DNA of 64,000 nt. Source: Zobellia roscoffensis. Its GTDB lineage: Bacteria > Bacteroidota > Bacteroidia > Flavobacteriales > Flavobacteriaceae. Location: assembly GCF_015330165.1 (NCBI RefSeq), contig NZ_JADDXT010000002.1, positions 244,503 through 308,502 of the forward strand, written 5' to 3'. Position numbers and translations under genes: made by a program. This document shows positions 7,427-16,725 of the stretch, one piece after another. Positions within the stretch are counted from its first letter, which is position 1. Each line of letters starts with the position of its first letter. The notes beneath the pieces were generated by a model. It was not told the DNA's origin. It did no database searches and worked only from the letters and a program-made list of their open reading frames with translations.

Positions 7427-8494
7427 ATGAAAGCGATTACAAATACAAAATACGTAAAAAATCTATTTTTCCTAGCAATACTACTTTTCTCTGCAACTGT
7501 TGTTGTTGCACAGGAAGAGGAAGAAGAGTCAAAACCTAAGTTTTCTTTTAGCGGTTCAGTTGATGCGTATTACCGAGCAAACTTAAATGCTCCTAACGGA
7601 GTAGATGCTCAGGCTCCGGGAAGTTCATTCGCTAACCTACCAGGATTTGCTTTGGGTATGGCCAACGTTATTGGTGCTTACGAAGGTGAAAAAGTTGGTT
7701 TTGTTGCCGATTTAGTTTTTGGCCCAAGAGGAACGGATGCTATTTTTGCTTCTCCAATGTATTCTTCTACCGGAAACATTGTTAACCAATTATATGCTTA
7801 CTGGAATGTATCTGATGCCGTAACCTTAACTTTTGGTAACTTCAATACTTTCTTAGGTTACGAGGTTATTTCTCCGGTTGCCAACTTCAACTACAGTACC
7901 TCTTACCTGTTCTCTTATGGTCCGTTTTCACACACGGGTTTAAAAGCCGATTTTGCATTGTCTGATGATTTCAGTTTAATGTTAGCCGTTATGAACCCAA
8001 CAGACCTTACTGAATTTAACCCAACAGGACAGTACGCTTGGGGAGCTCAATTAGGCTACAGCGGTCAATACTTGAACCTTTTAATTGATAACGGTTCTTA
8101 CGAAGTAGATTTCACAGGTGGTTTTGATCTTTCTGACACTTTCTTCCTAGGATTGAACGCCGCTTATTTTGATGGTGACGAAGATGACGGTGTTGGTAGC
8201 TTTGCAGGTGTGGCAGTTTACCCACAGTTAGCGACTTCGGATACTTTTTCTATAGGTTTAAGAGGTGAATATTTTGCTGAAACTGATTTCTTTGGAGCTG
8301 TTGGTGGAACTGATGCTGACGGAGATGCAAGTGTTTTTGCTGTTACTTTAACAGGAAGCGCTACTATTGGTGATTTAATCATCAAACCAGAATTGAGATT
8401 AGATAGTGCTTCGGAAGAAGTATTCATTGACAATGATGGAAACCCAATTGGAGGTCTTTCTTCTTTTGTGTTGGCTGCGGTCTACTCTTTCTAA
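7427..8494 (+). CDS. Outer-membrane beta-barrel porin linked to ammonium transport
   Basis: A 355-residue exported protein with a signal peptide (about residues 1-29, ending VVVAQEEEEE) followed by alternating beta strands rich in Tyr, Phe and Gly, ending in an aromatic strand (VLAAVYSF), the usual signal for outer-membrane insertion. It resembles the Bacteroidetes porin group often found beside amtB. The likely role is passage of ammonium or another small nitrogen compound across the outer membrane; the substrate is inferred from context only. It lies 114 bases after amtB, separated by a hairpin, and is followed by a strong terminator. Confidence 0.8.
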   Translation: MKAITNTKYVKNLFFLAILLFSATVVVAQEEEEESKPKFSFSGSVDAYYRANLNAPNGVDAQAPGSSFANLPGFALGMANVIGAYEGEKVGFVADLVFGPRGTDAIFASPMYSSTGNIVNQLYAYWNVSDAVTLTFGNFNTFLGYEVISPVANFNYSTSYLFSYGPFSHTGLKADFALSDDFSLMLAVMNPTDLTEFNPTGQYAWGAQLGYSGQYLNLLIDNGSYEVDFTGGFDLSDTFFLGLNAAYFDGDEDDGVGSFAGVAVYPQLATSDTFSIGLRGEYFAETDFFGAVGGTDADGDASVFAVTLTGSATIGDLIIKPELRLDSASEEVFIDNDGNPIGGLSSFVLAAVYSF

Positions 8495-8550
8495 AACAGA
8501 ATTATAATGGTTAAGTGTTTATAATTTAAGTTAAGCTAATTCAAGTAAAG

Positions 8551-8576
8551 ACCCCAACGTTATACGTTGGGGTTTT
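8551..8576 (+). terminator. Terminator of the glnB-amtB-porin unit
   Basis: A 10-bp stem ACCCCAACGT/ACGTTGGGGT with a 3-base loop is followed by TTTTT. It is directly adjacent to the end of the convergent DUF1684 gene. Confidence 0.85.
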
Positions 8577-9227
8577 TCAGTTTTTAATAGGCTCAAAAGC
8601 TTTAACTCCTGCAAGTATCTCTGTATCTAAATTATTAACACTAGGTACAATAGGGCATGAAAACTTTTTATTATAAGCACAATATGGATTATACGCCGTA
8701 TTAAAGTCAATAACTATAGTATCTCCGTCAGGTATGGTTAAATCTATATACCTGCCACCTGTATAGGTTTGTTTTCCGTTGGTATCATCTGTAAAAGGCA
8801 GAAACAGATAATCCCTATATTTCTCTTGCTGCATCAATTCTTTATTTTGATACACCTCTAGTTGCCGGTTCTTTCCTTTAAGAGTAAAATGGGCAATACC
8901 ATAAACGGTTTCTTCTGAAGAATCACCAGTAGTACTTGGCATCAAAAAAGGCAATGCCTCAGGCGTTCGAACAAATTTAGCGGTTATTACATATGTGGTG
9001 TCCGGAGCAAAGAAATCTAACGTTTCAAAATTCTTCCGGTAACGGTCCGGCAATGGCGAAGTTTCAGGATCCCTAAACTCTTCATTTTTTTCCTTTTGAT
9101 AATCTAAAATAGCCTGTAGAGCACTAGTCTCAGCAACCACCTCTTTTTCCTCTGGTGCATCATGATATTTTTTATCAGTCTTACACCCCAAAATAGTAAA
9201 GAAGAAAATCAAAATAAGAACTCGCAT
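8577..9227 (-). CDS. DUF1684 family lipoprotein
   Basis: A 216-residue protein when started at the ATG at 9227; a further ATG six codons upstream lacks a better signal. The N-terminus is a lipoprotein signal (LILIFFFTILGCKTD, Cys at about residue 15). The body matches DUF1684: FRDPETSPLP near residue 50, the central QLEVYQN and LFLPFTD strands, and the C-terminal GGRYIDL ... IDFNTAYNPYCAYNKKFSCPIVP. The function of the family is unknown; a house-keeping periplasmic role is plausible. It is transcribed alone and divergent from the DJ-1-like gene. Confidence 0.85.
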   Translation of the reverse strand: MRVLILIFFFTILGCKTDKKYHDAPEEKEVVAETSALQAILDYQKEKNEEFRDPETSPLPDRYRKNFETLDFFAPDTTYVITAKFVRTPEALPFLMPSTTGDSSEETVYGIAHFTLKGKNRQLEVYQNKELMQQEKYRDYLFLPFTDDTNGKQTYTGGRYIDLTIPDGDTIVIDFNTAYNPYCAYNKKFSCPIVPSVNNLDTEILAGVKAFEPIKN

Positions 9228-9311
9228 AAAATCAATTTTTATCACAAAAATACAATATAAAGTGATTCCTCTTCACCAACCCATTGTACATTTCAACCTT
9301 AAATATAAAAA

Positions 9312-10049
9312 ATGAATAAACTTTACCCAATACTACTCGCCCTAAGCCTTTTCTTTTCGTGCAACCTACCAAAAGAGCAGCCAAAGTCTACGCGCAGTTC
9401 AAAAAGAATGACTCCTGAAATTTCACCTGATAGATATAATGTGGCATTTCTAATTATGGATGGAACTTTCAATACAGAACTTACGGCTCCCTTTGATATT
9501 TTTCAACATACCAAGTTTCGCAAAAACATAAAGGCCATGAATACATTTACGGTTGCCAACACTTTAGAACCCATTACTACTTTTGAAGGCCTACGCCTAT
9601 TACCGGATTTTGATTATACCAAAGATGACCTACCACCAATAGATATTTTAGTAATACCCAGTGCAGAACACCATTTAGATACCGATTTAAAGGATAGTGT
9701 TATGCTAGATTTTGTCCGAAAAACAGATAGTACTGCCTTATTTATGACAAGCCATTGTGATGGTGCCTTTGTTTTAGCCAAAGCGGGAGTACTTAAAGGA
9801 AAAGTCTCTACCACATTTCCTAGTGATATTGATACCTACAAAAAAATGTTCCCCGATTTAAAAGTAGCGGATAGTGTGCTATTTGTTCATGATGAAAAAT
9901 ACATAACCTCAGCAGGAGGTGCCAAAAGTTTTGAAGCCGCCCTATATCTATGCGAGCATTTATACGGAAAAAAAGTGGCAGATGCCTTGGCCAAAGGTTT
10001 GGTCATAGATTGGGACTTAAAGGAAATTCCGCACCTTACTATAGACTAA
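9312..10049 (+). CDS. DJ-1/PfpI superfamily lipoprotein (GlxA-like domain)
   Basis: A 245-residue exported protein: lipoprotein signal with Cys17 (LSLFFSCNLP), then one class I glutamine amidotransferase-like domain (about residues 43-230). The domain starts NVAFLIMDGTFNTELTAPFDIF, as in GlxA/isocyanide hydratase-like proteins. The nucleophile-elbow Cys is Cys149 in TSHCDGAF, followed by AKAGVLKGKVSTTF. The family usually has VCTGAF; His-Cys-Asp is a variant. A C-terminal AraC domain is absent, consistent with an exported enzyme rather than a regulator. The substrate is unknown. It converges on the hydrolase gene, with only 6 bases between the two stops. Confidence 0.8.
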   Translation: MNKLYPILLALSLFFSCNLPKEQPKSTRSSKRMTPEISPDRYNVAFLIMDGTFNTELTAPFDIFQHTKFRKNIKAMNTFTVANTLEPITTFEGLRLLPDFDYTKDDLPPIDILVIPSAEHHLDTDLKDSVMLDFVRKTDSTALFMTSHCDGAFVLAKAGVLKGKVSTTFPSDIDTYKKMFPDLKVADSVLFVHDEKYITSAGGAKSFEAALYLCEHLYGKKVADALAKGLVIDWDLKEIPHLTID

Positions 10050-10055
10050 TAATTA

Positions 10056-11468
10056 CTATTCCTCAATAATGGTATAACGCGCTTCTTTCAAATATTTTTC
10101 AACCAATTCATTAAATTCTGGCGTTATACGCAGCAAAGCCGTATTCTCTAATGCGTAAAGTTCACTACGGTTAGCATACCCCTTTTCCAAAAGTTCTTCT
10201 AAGTAAAAAAGGGCTGTTCCGTAATCATCCGTTTTGGCCGTATATGATATTATTTTAAGATAACTGTCAAAATTATCCGGCTCAATAACGGTTTTCAACA
10301 TCCATAAAAAATTTAGAGCCTCACCGTCCACAGGAGTTTCTGCGCTTAACACATCTACATTATCAGAAACCAATGCCTTCACATATCCTTCCAAACGTTT
10401 ACCCAATTTTTGCTGAAGCACCTCAGGACTCTTTTGGAATTTCTGAAGTTCTTCCATTTGATATTTCCACCACCCTAAATTGTTATAATTATAAGTGATA
10501 ATATCCTCCTCTAAATAATAATTATACTCCTCCTTAATTAAACTCTCTTTTAAATTTAGTGAATTCTGAGTTCTGTTTTGCTCTCTAAATAATCGGCTTT
10601 TCCTCAAAGTTTTTCTACTTGTTTTTATAGAATCTAAAGCCACATAAGGCTGATAAATTTCAGACATTTCTTCCAACCAACTATCTGCCAACAAAGGTTT
10701 ATTTTCCGAATACAACCTATTTACCGTAACAAAATCTTCCGTATAGCTTACATCTATATATGCCTCATCTCTTGGCACATACCCTTTAGCCATAGCCGCT
10801 AAAGTCAAAATTTTCAGTGCTTTACTAAGATTTTCTGTATTGGGCCATTCGTGCCCTCCATCAAACACCAATAACTGATTAGGAAATTTCAATCTACTTA
10901 AAATCTTCTCTATAGTAAGCATTTCAGGATATGTAAAATCCTCATCGCCCACAACGCCAATATAATGGAATGGATTCCTACTGGTAAGCACCTCTATATT
11001 TGCTACTGATGCACCACAAGCAATTACCCCTTCAACACCCTTTATAAAAGCAGGAACCAATGTAGAAAATCTTCCTCCGGCAGAAAAACCACTAGTATAT
11101 ATGCCATTCTTTCTAATAGGCAACATAGTGGTTACCGTATTAAACATTCTACTTGTAATCAGAATATTTTTAGCAATAGACAATGTATCACTAATATTAT
11201 TAGAGGCAGCAAGCACATACCCTTGTTCTTCTGCAGCAGCACTAACCATTGCCAGAGCTTGCCTTCCCCTGCCGTTCATATCAAAAACAAACACTACAGG
11301 CCATGTTTTTGAAACGTCAAATTTCTTGGGAAGATATAGTGAAAACGTTTCTGGAATGGTATCATTAACCACGAGCGAATCAATTACTACACCTTTTTTT
11401 AAGGTGATATTTTGGGCAGAACCAATAAACGTAGCACTAAAGGCCAGTAATAGTAGTATTCTTTTCAT
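10056..11468 (-). CDS. Exported alpha/beta hydrolase (esterase-like) with C-terminal extension
   Basis: A 470-residue secreted protein: signal peptide about residues 1-18 (ending IGSAQN), then an alpha/beta-hydrolase domain resembling polyhydroxybutyrate-depolymerase/feruloyl-esterase types (about 20-225). The nucleophile elbow GFSAGG places Ser129; likely partners are Asp177 or Asp179 (GDEDFTYPE) and His206 (DGGHEWP). The remaining 240 residues are mainly helical, possibly TPR-like, with no motif I recognise; most short esterases lack it. It is probably periplasmic and serves polymer or ester breakdown, but no substrate can be named. No terminator separates it from the convergent DJ-1-like gene. 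Confidence 0.75.
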   Translation of the reverse strand: MKRILLLLAFSATFIGSAQNITLKKGVVIDSLVVNDTIPETFSLYLPKKFDVSKTWPVVFVFDMNGRGRQALAMVSAAAEEQGYVLAASNNISDTLSIAKNILITSRMFNTVTTMLPIRKNGIYTSGFSAGGRFSTLVPAFIKGVEGVIACGASVANIEVLTSRNPFHYIGVVGDEDFTYPEMLTIEKILSRLKFPNQLLVFDGGHEWPNTENLSKALKILTLAAMAKGYVPRDEAYIDVSYTEDFVTVNRLYSENKPLLADSWLEEMSEIYQPYVALDSIKTSRKTLRKSRLFREQNRTQNSLNLKESLIKEEYNYYLEEDIITYNYNNLGWWKYQMEELQKFQKSPEVLQQKLGKRLEGYVKALVSDNVDVLSAETPVDGEALNFLWMLKTVIEPDNFDSYLKIISYTAKTDDYGTALFYLEELLEKGYANRSELYALENTALLRITPEFNELVEKYLKEARYTIIEE

Positions 11469-11558
11469 AAAAATTGAATCATCAAAAATCTAGCCAAAAG
11501 ACAGGTATTGAAAGATCTTTGTTACCTGTAAGTATCATAGTTATAAAGAAAGATATAC

Positions 11559-12383
11559 CTATTCTCCTATTTTACCTATTTCTACACCTTCTGAGTAAGC
11601 CACTCTAATATCATGAGCGCTAAAGGCCTTTTTAATAGACTTGTTGGCATTAAAGGTTACTTCCCAAAAATCATCTGGCAAAACAAATGGCCGCACAATA
11701 AGCTGTACGTTATGAGAATCAAAATCTAAAATCCCAATTTCAGGAGCCGGTTCTGGTAGTATTTTTTCAACTTCACTTAAAGCATCTCTTAGGACCTGCT
11801 TTACCTTTGGAAAACTTTCTTCATAAGGCATAGTCACTTCTAACTCTAACCTAATCATCCCTTTTTCTGAATAGTTAGTTACCACAGACTCAGTAATCAT
11901 TGAATTAGGAATAATCAATATTTTATTACCTGGCGTAAGGACATCTGTACTAAAAATACCAATTTCTACCACTCTACCGAACTTATCATCTACTTGAATC
12001 CAATCACTTACCTTAAAAGGTTTTAGAGTCAATATTAAAATACCAGAAGCAAAATTACCCAAGCTACCCTGTAGGGCCATACCTACCGCAAAAGCAGCAG
12101 CTGCCAATATTGCAAAAAGCCCTGTGAGATCTGCACCTAGAACAGTTGCTATAACAAAAAGAACCGTTCCTTTTAACAACACCCCTACTATAGACGATAA
12201 AAACGGGCGTAAAGTTTCCGAAAACCCGGTTTTCTCCAAAGCTTTTCTAACAAGCTCTACTATTTTCTTGGCAAGCTTAAAGCCAATCCATAAAATGAGT
12301 CCTGCTAAGAAAATTCGAGGCACGTAGAAAACAGCCTTATCTGTGGCAATCTGAGCGTACTCATTTATTTTATCCAAATCCAT
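11559..12383 (-). CDS. Small-conductance mechanosensitive channel (MscS family)
   Basis: A 274-residue inner-membrane channel that opens under membrane tension in hypo-osmotic shock. Three helices are visible: about residues 20-38, 62-80 and the pore-lining helix around 88-113 with the Ala/Gly pattern LAAAAFAVGMALQGSLGNFASG. The beta domain (KPFKVSDWIQVDDKFGRVVEIG, then IIPNSMI) and the alpha/beta C-terminal domain follow. Length is typical for compact MscS proteins. A 33-residue membrane peptide ORF lies just upstream on the same strand. Confidence 0.95.
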   Translation of the reverse strand: MDLDKINEYAQIATDKAVFYVPRIFLAGLILWIGFKLAKKIVELVRKALEKTGFSETLRPFLSSIVGVLLKGTVLFVIATVLGADLTGLFAILAAAAFAVGMALQGSLGNFASGILILTLKPFKVSDWIQVDDKFGRVVEIGIFSTDVLTPGNKILIIPNSMITESVVTNYSEKGMIRLELEVTMPYEESFPKVKQVLRDALSEVEKILPEPAPEIGILDFDSHNVQLIVRPFVLPDDFWEVTFNANKSIKKAFSAHDIRVAYSEGVEIGKIGE

Positions 12384-12414
12384 GAATTAAAATTAACAAT
12401 TAGAGCGCTTACTC

Positions 12415-12516
12415 CTATATAAAATTCATGTTTTTATACATTTTATATAGAAAACTGGGCAAAACAACATATAACAATAGAGCAAGACCTATTGAAACAT
12501 AAAGAAATTCTGTCAT
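12415..12516 (-). CDS. 33-residue single-helix membrane peptide overlapping the T9SS gene stop
   Basis: This ORF begins with an ATGA overlap: its ATG (12516-12514) shares two bases with the TGA of the T9SS gene. It encodes one long hydrophobic stretch (FLYVSIGLALLLYVVLPSFLY, about residues 4-24) followed by a short basic tail (KMYKNMNFI). Hydrophobic core plus positive flank looks like a genuine small inner-membrane peptide, and the overlap suggests translational coupling. It ends 31 bases before the mscS start. No homologue is known to me, so coding is a prediction. Confidence 0.45.
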   Translation of the reverse strand: MTEFLYVSIGLALLLYVVLPSFLYKMYKNMNFI

Positions 12517-14582
12517 CTTTTTAAGGAGAAATGACCCTTAAACTCTTTTCTGCCCCCGTCTTTGGTATACTCTACTTTAAACCAATAATCACTGGAAGGG
12601 GCATTCTTTCCATTAAAAGTACCATCCCATCCAAAATTTCCGTTTAATTGATGGAGCAGCGCTCCATATTGGTTATAAATACTAACAGCTGGGTCTTCAA
12701 TCTGGGGAAACCCAACGATAGACCACACATCATTTACTCCATCTCCATTAGGCGTAAAAAACTTGGGATAATCCACTACCATAAATTCCTTGGAAAGAAC
12801 ACTACAATTATGAATATCCGTAATATATGCCACGTGCTCTCCCGGACTTAAATTTTCGAACCTATGTTCCGAAGAAAAATTAGAATCATCAACACTATAA
12901 AGGTAGCTCCCTTGCCCTTCAGCAGTAATATCTACTATATTATTATCCGTAAAAGGATCAGAAATAAACACCACTTCAAAAACCTCTGCTTGCGGCGAAG
13001 TAACTACCTGTGTATATAAAGGAAATTCACACCCCAATTCAATATTCTGAAGACTTACCACATAAGTTCCTTCTTCACTTGCTGTATATGAAGCATCCGT
13101 TGCGCCTACTATTAAATTGTCTGCTGAAACACTTTCCCTATACCAAGTAAATTTATAAATGGCCGGCGAAAGACCTGTACTTAAAACCGGTAATGGTTCC
13201 AAAGTTTCCGCATTAGCTCCTAAACAAAGAATGTACTCCTCTTGCAACTCCGTTTGAAAATCAAGTCCTAACAAACTCACCTCAAACGCAGTAACTTCAT
13301 AACAACTGTTTCCAGAGGATATCCTTGCATAGACAGTTTCTTTTGCCTTTTTCAGCTCATAGGTTTCCGGATTTTCAATGGCATTCTCAAAGGCTTCAGC
13401 TTCTTCTAGAGACAAATAATAAGTAACTTGATACACATTAATATCCTGCCCTCCTAGAATATATTGGCCGTTAACCGTTAAATCTACCACCTCGTTACCA
13501 TTGGCATCAACATCACAGAAAAACAATGAATCCGGCTCAGCATCAATTACCGGAGCGGGAATAAATTCAGCTTCCAATGTTCCGGTAGCCACACACGATT
13601 CGGAAAAAACAAGCTCTACGCTATAAGCACCACTTTCCGTAACAGCTACCTGGGAAACCCCTGACCAATCTGTAATTTCAACATCATTTTTATACCACTT
13701 GTAATCCGTAACACCTTCTACGGTTGCATCCAAAGCTATAGTCTCGTTAATGCAAGCTGGGTTTCCGCTGGCAACAGTCCTATTTTCGCCTAAATCATAC
13801 CCTAACAAAAAACTACCCGCTTCTAAAAAAACAGCTGAATCTACTTTTGAATCCCTATTATCCGCAATGACCAACTTAATAGTATATGAACTGTTGGGCA
13901 CTACAGGAGATTCTGCCGTTAAACTAGTGGTTTGCCCATGAAAAGATATGGCCGAACCAAGTCCGTTTATCTTATCAAAATAAGTAATGTTTCTAGCACC
14001 ACACTCTCCTTCTACTCCAGGCCTGATAGTAGTTACGCTAACAGGCAACTTATTATTGGGAATTACCGCCAAATTTGTAGAAATACCTTGCGCATCCGTC
14101 AATATAAAGGCAAAAACATCTCCAAATGTACATTGAAAATTTTCCTGATATTCTTCTGATGCGAATAAGAAATTAAAGCTGATGTGATTGGTATGGGGAA
14201 CAAAATCAAATTGTATATAAGAAGCATTATAAAGTGCATCTGAACCCGTTATAGACCTCAAATCAGCATCTCCCGGCCAATTTTCACTCCCTCCATCATG
14301 AATATCATTATTAGGACCTTCGGCTAATTTGGCTCGTCCTGTACTAAGAACAATTCCTTCTTCAAAAGGGAAACCAGAGTCATTGGCCTTAAAATAGCCT
14401 ATACCGTTCAGACCTTCTTCTAAACCGGTTTTTGAAGTATAATTAGTTGTTTCTGCACAATTACTATTGATCAGGACATCTTTCACCAACTCCTCTACCG
14501 AATAGCTGGTATCATCAACACTAATTTGACCCCACAGCCCATAGGAGGACAATAGCACCAGTAAAACACTTATTATTTTCAT
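12513..14582 (-). CDS. Choice-of-anchor L / T9SS type B sorting domain surface protein
   Basis: A 689-residue secreted protein: signal peptide about residues 1-18 (ending LWGQIS); a choice-of-anchor-L-like domain (about 20-260, with GIVLSTGRAK, IQFDFVPHTNHISFNFLFASEEY and the later KLVIADN); Ig-like or PKD-like beta modules (about 265-600); and a C-terminal T9SS type B (gliding-motility-associated) domain, about 610-689. Its marks are PKFFTPNGDGVNDVW, WDGTFNGK and the terminal HFSLKR. The protein should pass the outer membrane through the type IX system and be displayed or released, perhaps as an adhesin. Its stop overlaps the small membrane peptide. Confidence 0.9.
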   Translation of the reverse strand: MKIISVLLVLLSSYGLWGQISVDDTSYSVEELVKDVLINSNCAETTNYTSKTGLEEGLNGIGYFKANDSGFPFEEGIVLSTGRAKLAEGPNNDIHDGGSENWPGDADLRSITGSDALYNASYIQFDFVPHTNHISFNFLFASEEYQENFQCTFGDVFAFILTDAQGISTNLAVIPNNKLPVSVTTIRPGVEGECGARNITYFDKINGLGSAISFHGQTTSLTAESPVVPNSSYTIKLVIADNRDSKVDSAVFLEAGSFLLGYDLGENRTVASGNPACINETIALDATVEGVTDYKWYKNDVEITDWSGVSQVAVTESGAYSVELVFSESCVATGTLEAEFIPAPVIDAEPDSLFFCDVDANGNEVVDLTVNGQYILGGQDINVYQVTYYLSLEEAEAFENAIENPETYELKKAKETVYARISSGNSCYEVTAFEVSLLGLDFQTELQEEYILCLGANAETLEPLPVLSTGLSPAIYKFTWYRESVSADNLIVGATDASYTASEEGTYVVSLQNIELGCEFPLYTQVVTSPQAEVFEVVFISDPFTDNNIVDITAEGQGSYLYSVDDSNFSSEHRFENLSPGEHVAYITDIHNCSVLSKEFMVVDYPKFFTPNGDGVNDVWSIVGFPQIEDPAVSIYNQYGALLHQLNGNFGWDGTFNGKNAPSSDYWFKVEYTKDGGRKEFKGHFSLKR

Positions 14583-14696
14583 TTTCTATAGTCTGACTCC
14601 GGAAAACCGGAATGCTAAATATAAGAAACTCTTCATTGGTTTTTAGCACTTCTTTTATAATATACCGGTTATGTAATTGTTAATCCGCTTCTGTTT

Positions 14697-15143
14697 TTAA
14701 AAGGTATCCTTACCTATGGGAGCGCTAGACACCACATTAGAAAGTATAATATGCGTGCGTGTCTCCCCGTACTGAATAAGTTTATCTATAAACCGCTCTA
14801 AATGGAACTGATCCCTTAAAACTACTTCCATAACAATATTCTCATTTCCAGTAATACGATAACAGTTTACCACCTCCTTATATGTTTTTACAGTCTCTAA
14901 AAATGGCTTTAATTTCCCCATAAAAGCCCGTAAAGTTATAATTGCTTTTAAGTGATGACCTGTCTTGGCGTGAGAAACTTTAGTAATATAGCCTTCTATA
15001 ATTCCTAGGTCCTCCATCTTCTTTATTCGCTCCGCCACAGCAGGCGCTGTAAGCCCTACTTGTCTTCCTATATCCGCAAAGGTTTCACGTGCATTTGCCT
15101 GAAGACGTTTGAGTATTTTCCAGTTTAAATCATCTATATTCAT
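14697..15143 (-). CDS. Lrp/AsnC family transcriptional regulator
   Basis: A 148-residue regulator: N-terminal winged helix-turn-helix (DDLNWKILKRLQANARETFADIGRQVGLTAPAVAERIKKMEDLGII, about residues 3-50) and C-terminal RAM/Lrp ligand-binding domain (about 65-143). Such proteins sense amino acids and form octamers on DNA. The ligand and targets are unknown here; the neighbouring genes (T9SS protein, four-helix protein, purU) do not point to one. It is transcribed alone. Confidence 0.93.
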   Translation of the reverse strand: MNIDDLNWKILKRLQANARETFADIGRQVGLTAPAVAERIKKMEDLGIIEGYITKVSHAKTGHHLKAIITLRAFMGKLKPFLETVKTYKEVVNCYRITGNENIVMEVVLRDQFHLERFIDKLIQYGETRTHIILSNVVSSAPIGKDTF

Positions 15144-15269
15144 TTTCGAGCCTTAATTTTAAAAATAGCTTATTATCCAAAGCTAAAATACAAAATAGCT
15201 ATTGATTCTAAAGGTAAAACTTCAAAACTGGCCGTAACTTTATTAATCCTAATTGTTAGCGAAAGAAAA

Positions 15270-15683
15270 ATGTCTTACAAGAACCTTCGTACCTTACCGG
15301 TCTACAAAAAAGCCTTAGAACTTTGCCATATGAGCAGAGAAATTGCGTCGTACGTTTCCTTGAACAAAGACCTTTTAAAACTCTATCAATCTAATAGCCA
15401 CAGAGATAGCATTGCAGACTCCTTGTTGACAGATGCTATACTTATTCCAAAAAAAATTGCATCCGCAGAAATAAGCGGGTGCCATATAGAGCGCATGAAG
15501 AGTGCTAGTTTCATTAATATAATGATACGCAACATTAACTCCTATTGCAATGGTTTAGAAAATGATGGCGTAAAAGAAAAGGAATACCTAAATCTCCTGA
15601 GAACGGAAATAAAAAGTTTTAGACGTTCTTTTAAAAAATGGAGAAGCTCTTTTCCTGATGGAGGGGCCAATTATTTTAATTAA
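15270..15683 (+). CDS. Putative four-helix-bundle protein, unknown function
   Basis: A 137-residue all-helical protein. The opening LRTLPVYKKALELCHMSREI resembles the first helix of the 23S rRNA-intervening-sequence/four-helix-bundle protein family, and ADSLLTDAILIPKKIASAE (about 50-68) matches the pattern of its second helix, where classical members read SIPSNIAEG. The C-terminal half is Lys/Arg-rich (SFRRSFKKWRSSF). The match is partial, so the family call is tentative. It has no obvious partner, being 88 bases upstream of purU. Confidence 0.55.
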   Translation: MSYKNLRTLPVYKKALELCHMSREIASYVSLNKDLLKLYQSNSHRDSIADSLLTDAILIPKKIASAEISGCHIERMKSASFINIMIRNINSYCNGLENDGVKEKEYLNLLRTEIKSFRRSFKKWRSSFPDGGANYFN

Positions 15684-15745
15684 ACTTCTTGTCATTCATT
15701 TTGTTTTAAAATTTAGGTTATACTAAAATTGTTAGTTTAAAGTTT

Positions 15746-15753
15746 TAATTTTG
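15746..15753 (+). promoter_or_regulatory. -7 box of purU
   Basis: TAATTTTG matches TAnnTTTG. It overlaps the in-frame TTG at 15751, which therefore cannot be the start; this supports the TTG at 15772. Confidence 0.55.
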
Positions 15754-15771
15754 GATTTTAAACTATTGACT

Positions 15772-16623
15772 TTGAAAACAACAATTCTTATTCATTGCCC
15801 CGATCAAGCGGGAATCATAAGTGTTACCACTAACTTTATACACCAACATAAAGGGAATATCGTTTACCTAGACCAACATGTTGATAAAGAAACCAACGTG
15901 TTTTTTATGCGATTGGACAGTGATTTTGAAAATCCCACTTTTTCTACCGATAGCTTTAAACAAGAGTTTCAGCATCAATTAGCTGATAGATATAATATGC
16001 AGTGGAGCATGCACGAAGCGGGTATAAAACCCAAAATGGCTTTATTTGTATCTAAATACAATCATTGTCTTTACGATATTTTAAGCAGGTTTAACTCAAA
16101 TGAACTTGATGTTGAAATTCCGTTCATTATCAGTAACCACCCCGATCTTAAATTTATTTCCGATCAGTTTAACATTCCGTATTACCACATTCCGGTAACC
16201 AAGGATACCAAAGCTGAAGCCGAGGAAAAACAATTAGGACTCCTAAAAGAATACGGTGTTGACTTTATTGTTTTAGCCAGATATATGCAGATTGTTAGCC
16301 CTAAAATTATAAGTAACTTTCCTAATCGCATAATCAACATTCACCACTCATTCTTACCGGCATTTGCTGGTGCCAAACCGTACCACGCAGCTTATAAACG
16401 CGGCGTTAAGATTATAGGTGCCACCAGTCATTATGTTACCGAAGAATTAGATGCAGGCCCTATTATAGAGCAAGATGTTACCACTGTAACCCATGCACAC
16501 AGCATCAAAGACTTTATTGCGAAAGGTCGGGATTTAGAAAAAATAGTATTGTCAAGAGCTATAAAACTACACATCCTTAGAAAGACCATGGTTTACAACA
16601 ATAAGACCGTGATTTTTTCGTAA
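15772..16623 (+). CDS. purU: Formyltetrahydrofolate deformylase PurU
   Basis: A 283-residue cytoplasmic enzyme that hydrolyses 10-formyl-THF to formate and THF, balancing the one-carbon pool and supplying formate for purine synthesis. The N-terminal ACT domain begins KTTILIHCPDQAGIIS; the C-terminal formyltransferase fold carries LARYMQIVSP, the catalytic-site NIHHSFLPAFAGAKPYHAAY and GATSHYVTEELDAGPII. There is no ATG at the expected start; the TTG at 15772 gives the canonical N-terminus, whereas upstream in-frame TTG codons (15751, 15766) lie in or too near the predicted -7 box. Confidence 0.93.
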   Translation: MKTTILIHCPDQAGIISVTTNFIHQHKGNIVYLDQHVDKETNVFFMRLDSDFENPTFSTDSFKQEFQHQLADRYNMQWSMHEAGIKPKMALFVSKYNHCLYDILSRFNSNELDVEIPFIISNHPDLKFISDQFNIPYYHIPVTKDTKAEAEEKQLGLLKEYGVDFIVLARYMQIVSPKIISNFPNRIINIHHSFLPAFAGAKPYHAAYKRGVKIIGATSHYVTEELDAGPIIEQDVTTVTHAHSIKDFIAKGRDLEKIVLSRAIKLHILRKTMVYNNKTVIFS

Positions 16624-16725
16624 TATATATTTAAAGCGAATTCCTATAGTATTAATACCATTAACTATAAATTATTGAGTAAGATATCCCCATATCTTTC
16701 ATGATACAAACCCTAAAACAAGACT

